From Aquificaceae bacterium (GTDB lineage: Bacteria; Aquificota; Aquificia; Aquificales; Aquificaceae): DNA of 7,070 nucleotides. A model generated the notes under the pieces. It searched no databases and was not told the DNA's origin. It saw nothing but the letters and a program-made list of their open reading frames with translations. Location: positions 1 through 7,070 of the forward strand of contig WFPN01000310.1 in the NCBI GenBank assembly GCA_015487535.1. The letters are read 5' to 3'. Shown here piece after piece: positions 6,313 through 7,070 of this stretch. The position numbers were made by a program, and so were the translations under genes. Position 1 is the first letter of the stretch. Every line of letters starts with the position of its first letter.

Positions 6313-7005
6313 CTAACCTCCCTGAAAGCTGAAGGTTATCTCTCCAACCTGCACTTCCTGCTCCTGTACCTTCTCGAACCTTATGCCCCTTACGAAGGAA
6401 AGTAAGGTATTATCTATATTAACACTTCCGCTCCTCTGAAGAAGGAGTGCCTTGATCACACTCCCGTCGGGAGCCACCCATATCCTTATCCTTACCCCGC
6501 TCGGAAACTCGCTGGAGATAAGCTCGGGAACGGGAGGAGTATATACTATCCTCCTCGTACCGCCCTTTATCCTCACCTCCTTACCCGTGACAACCGCCGA
6601 TATGCTGCCCACCTCCTTCTTTACCTTTTCCTTCTTCCTTAACCTGCTCTCTATCTTCTTTTCTAGCTCCGCGAGAACTGATACGTCCTCCTCCTTCTGG
6701 ACTGGGACCTTCACGTCCCCTTTCTCCAAAGCGGAGCTAACTGTTGCCCCAGCTTTCCTCTTCTTTGCGGAACCGCTGACCTTCTTGGCCACAGTCTTCT
6801 TGGCCGTGGACTTGGCCCTGACCACCGAACGGGGTTTTTTAGGTTTCTCCACCTTGAGCTCCCTTATCTCAACCCTGAGGGGGTAAAACTCGGGGATCTC
6901 CTTAACCTTGACTATGAACACGGTGGTGAGGAGCGAAAACAGGATCAGGTTTATGAGGAAGGATATGATCCAGTAGAGGAACTCCTCGAGGGCACTTCTT
7001 AGCAT
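6313..7005 (-). CDS. TonB-like (energy-transducer family) envelope protein
   Basis: The 230 residues match the TonB plan. A short cytoplasmic N-terminus leads into one membrane helix (about 10-33). A long periplasmic linker follows, then a C-terminal TonB-like domain (about 155-228), with PPVPELI and the strand-turn-strand SGVRIRIWVAPDGSVIKALLLQRSG (169-193). After that come NIDNTLLSFVRGIRFEKV, corresponding to the usual region of conserved A..A...W.F pattern, and a final beta strand. Such proteins carry proton-motive energy from ExbB/ExbD to outer-membrane receptors; TolA has a related plan. The linker is unusual: Pro is scarce, residues 53-86 are Lys/Ala-rich, and about 108-131 looks like a charged coiled coil. 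No ExbB, ExbD or receptor gene is nearby, so the partner is unknown. It is the first gene of the run; the ATG lies 12 bases past a TATACT and lacks a Shine-Dalgarno. Confidence 0.75.
   Translation of the reverse strand: MLRSALEEFLYWIISFLINLILFSLLTTVFIVKVKEIPEFYPLRVEIRELKVEKPKKPRSVVRAKSTAKKTVAKKVSGSAKKRKAGATVSSALEKGDVKVPVQKEEDVSVLAELEKKIESRLRKKEKVKKEVGSISAVVTGKEVRIKGGTRRIVYTPPVPELISSEFPSGVRIRIWVAPDGSVIKALLLQRSGSVNIDNTLLSFVRGIRFEKVQEQEVQVGEITFSFQGG
6316..6322 (-). promoter_or_regulatory. Ribosome binding site of the aldolase gene
   Basis: GGGAGGT on the minus strand, six bases before the aldolase ATG. It overlaps the last codons (Gly-Gly) of the upstream TonB-like gene, so ribosomes finishing that gene pass over it, consistent with coupling. 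Confidence 0.75.
6781..6817 (-). repeat. Short direct repeats encoding Ala-Lys-Lys units
   Basis: On the plus strand CTTCTTGGCC occurs at 6781-6790 and again at 6796-6805 (15-base period), and CTTGGCC recurs at 6811-6817. In the TonB-like frame these encode repeated AK/AKK units separated by two or three residues. The repeat is codon-level and in frame, suggesting small in-frame duplications during growth of the lysine-rich linker. Confidence 0.5.
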
Positions 7006-7034
7006 TTTGTCACGAATAGTATAATCCTAACACT
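7006..7034. promoter_or_regulatory. Candidate overlapping divergent promoters (seven-gene run / gpsA)
   Basis: The 29 bases between divergent ATGs contain AGTATAAT at 7018-7025. Read on the plus strand this is a perfect TATAAT (7020-7025), 9 bases before the gpsA ATG. Read on the minus strand it is TATACT (7023-7018), 12 bases before the ATG of the TonB-like gene. The hexamers share four bases. Neither direction shows a convincing -35 or a Shine-Dalgarno. This would be the main promoter of the seven-gene run. The arrangement closely repeats that at 96-116. Confidence 0.5.
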
Positions 7035-7070
7035 ATGGAGTTTGCAGTACTGGGAGGAGGAAGATGGGGG
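7035..7070 (+). CDS. gpsA: Glycerol-3-phosphate dehydrogenase [NAD(P)+], N-terminal fragment
   Basis: Only 12 codons are present: MEFAVLGGGRWG. This is the first beta strand and glycine-rich NAD(P)-binding loop typical of the start of GpsA (pattern GxGxWG at the very N-terminus). GpsA reduces dihydroxyacetone phosphate to glycerol-3-phosphate, the backbone for phospholipids. The ATG follows a perfect TATAAT by 9 bases without a Shine-Dalgarno. The fragment is too short to exclude another Rossmann-fold dehydrogenase, but the GGGRWG form is characteristic. The rest of the gene lies beyond the right edge. Confidence 0.7.
   Translation, partial: MEFAVLGGGRWG

Noticed and set aside
6452..6886. 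A 144-codon open frame on the plus strand opposite the TonB-like gene
   Set aside because: It is the antisense shadow of the TonB-like gene, rich in Ser/Thr/Phe/Leu as expected for the complement of Lys/Glu-rich codons, with no known motif.
7011..7013. Upstream GTG as the start of the TonB-like gene
   Set aside because: The GTG at 7013-7011 is out of frame with the coding sequence, so the ATG at 7005 is the best start.
1..7070. CRISPR array, transposon, tRNA, rRNA or riboswitch
   Set aside because: No regularly spaced repeats, transposase motifs, terminal inverted repeats or structured RNA signatures were seen, and the coding genes fill almost all of the window.

Overview
The window reads as chromosomal core sequence from a thermophilic, Gram-negative bacterium, most likely of the Aquificales (Aquifex, Hydrogenobacter or Thermocrinis type). 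This is inferred from the Lys/Glu-rich, Gln-poor proteins, the heavy use of AGG (Arg) and ATA (Ile) codons, very tight gene packing, an LPS gene (kdsB) next to bacterial FabI and SecF, and an archaeal-like DhnA-family aldolase. No mobile element, CRISPR array, rRNA or tRNA gene was seen. No gene-free stretch exceeds about 30 bases.

Layout, left to right. Bases 1-95 hold the first codons of an unrecognised minus-strand gene. After a 21-base divergent gap comes kdsB on the plus strand (117-827). It converges on, and overlaps by 15 bases, the end of a seven-gene minus-strand run that begins at 7005 and ends at 813. In transcription order the run is: a TonB-like envelope protein, a DhnA-family class I aldolase, fabI, a compact molybdopterin-oxidoreductase-like Fe-S protein, hpf, secF and pilD. 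Junction spacings are 3, 23, -4, 21, 7 and -1 bases, so it is very probably one operon. A 29-base divergent gap then separates it from gpsA, of which only the first 12 codons are present (7035-7070).

How the genes relate. Several products concern the envelope: FabI (fatty acids), GpsA (glycerol-3-phosphate for phospholipids), KdsB (activated Kdo for LPS), SecF (protein export), PilD (prepilin processing) and the TonB-like protein. Long-form HPF (ribosome hibernation), the aldolase and the oxidoreductase-like protein do not fit that theme. The run therefore looks like a growth-linked housekeeping operon rather than one pathway.

The points most worth a second look are four. (1) Both divergent gaps carry overlapping, opposed -10-like hexamers only 9-12 bases from the start codons, with no Shine-Dalgarno. 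This suggests bidirectional promoters giving leaderless or near-leaderless mRNAs, while three genes inside the operon have strong Shine-Dalgarno sequences. (2) The molybdopterin-type protein is short, has an intact Fe-S motif but no recognisable molybdenum-ligand Cys. (3) The aldolase resembles ADH synthase more than true archaeal FBP aldolase. (4) The TonB-like protein has a Lys/Ala-rich linker in place of the usual proline-rich one, and no ExbB/ExbD is in view. I found no clear evidence of an entirely new system.
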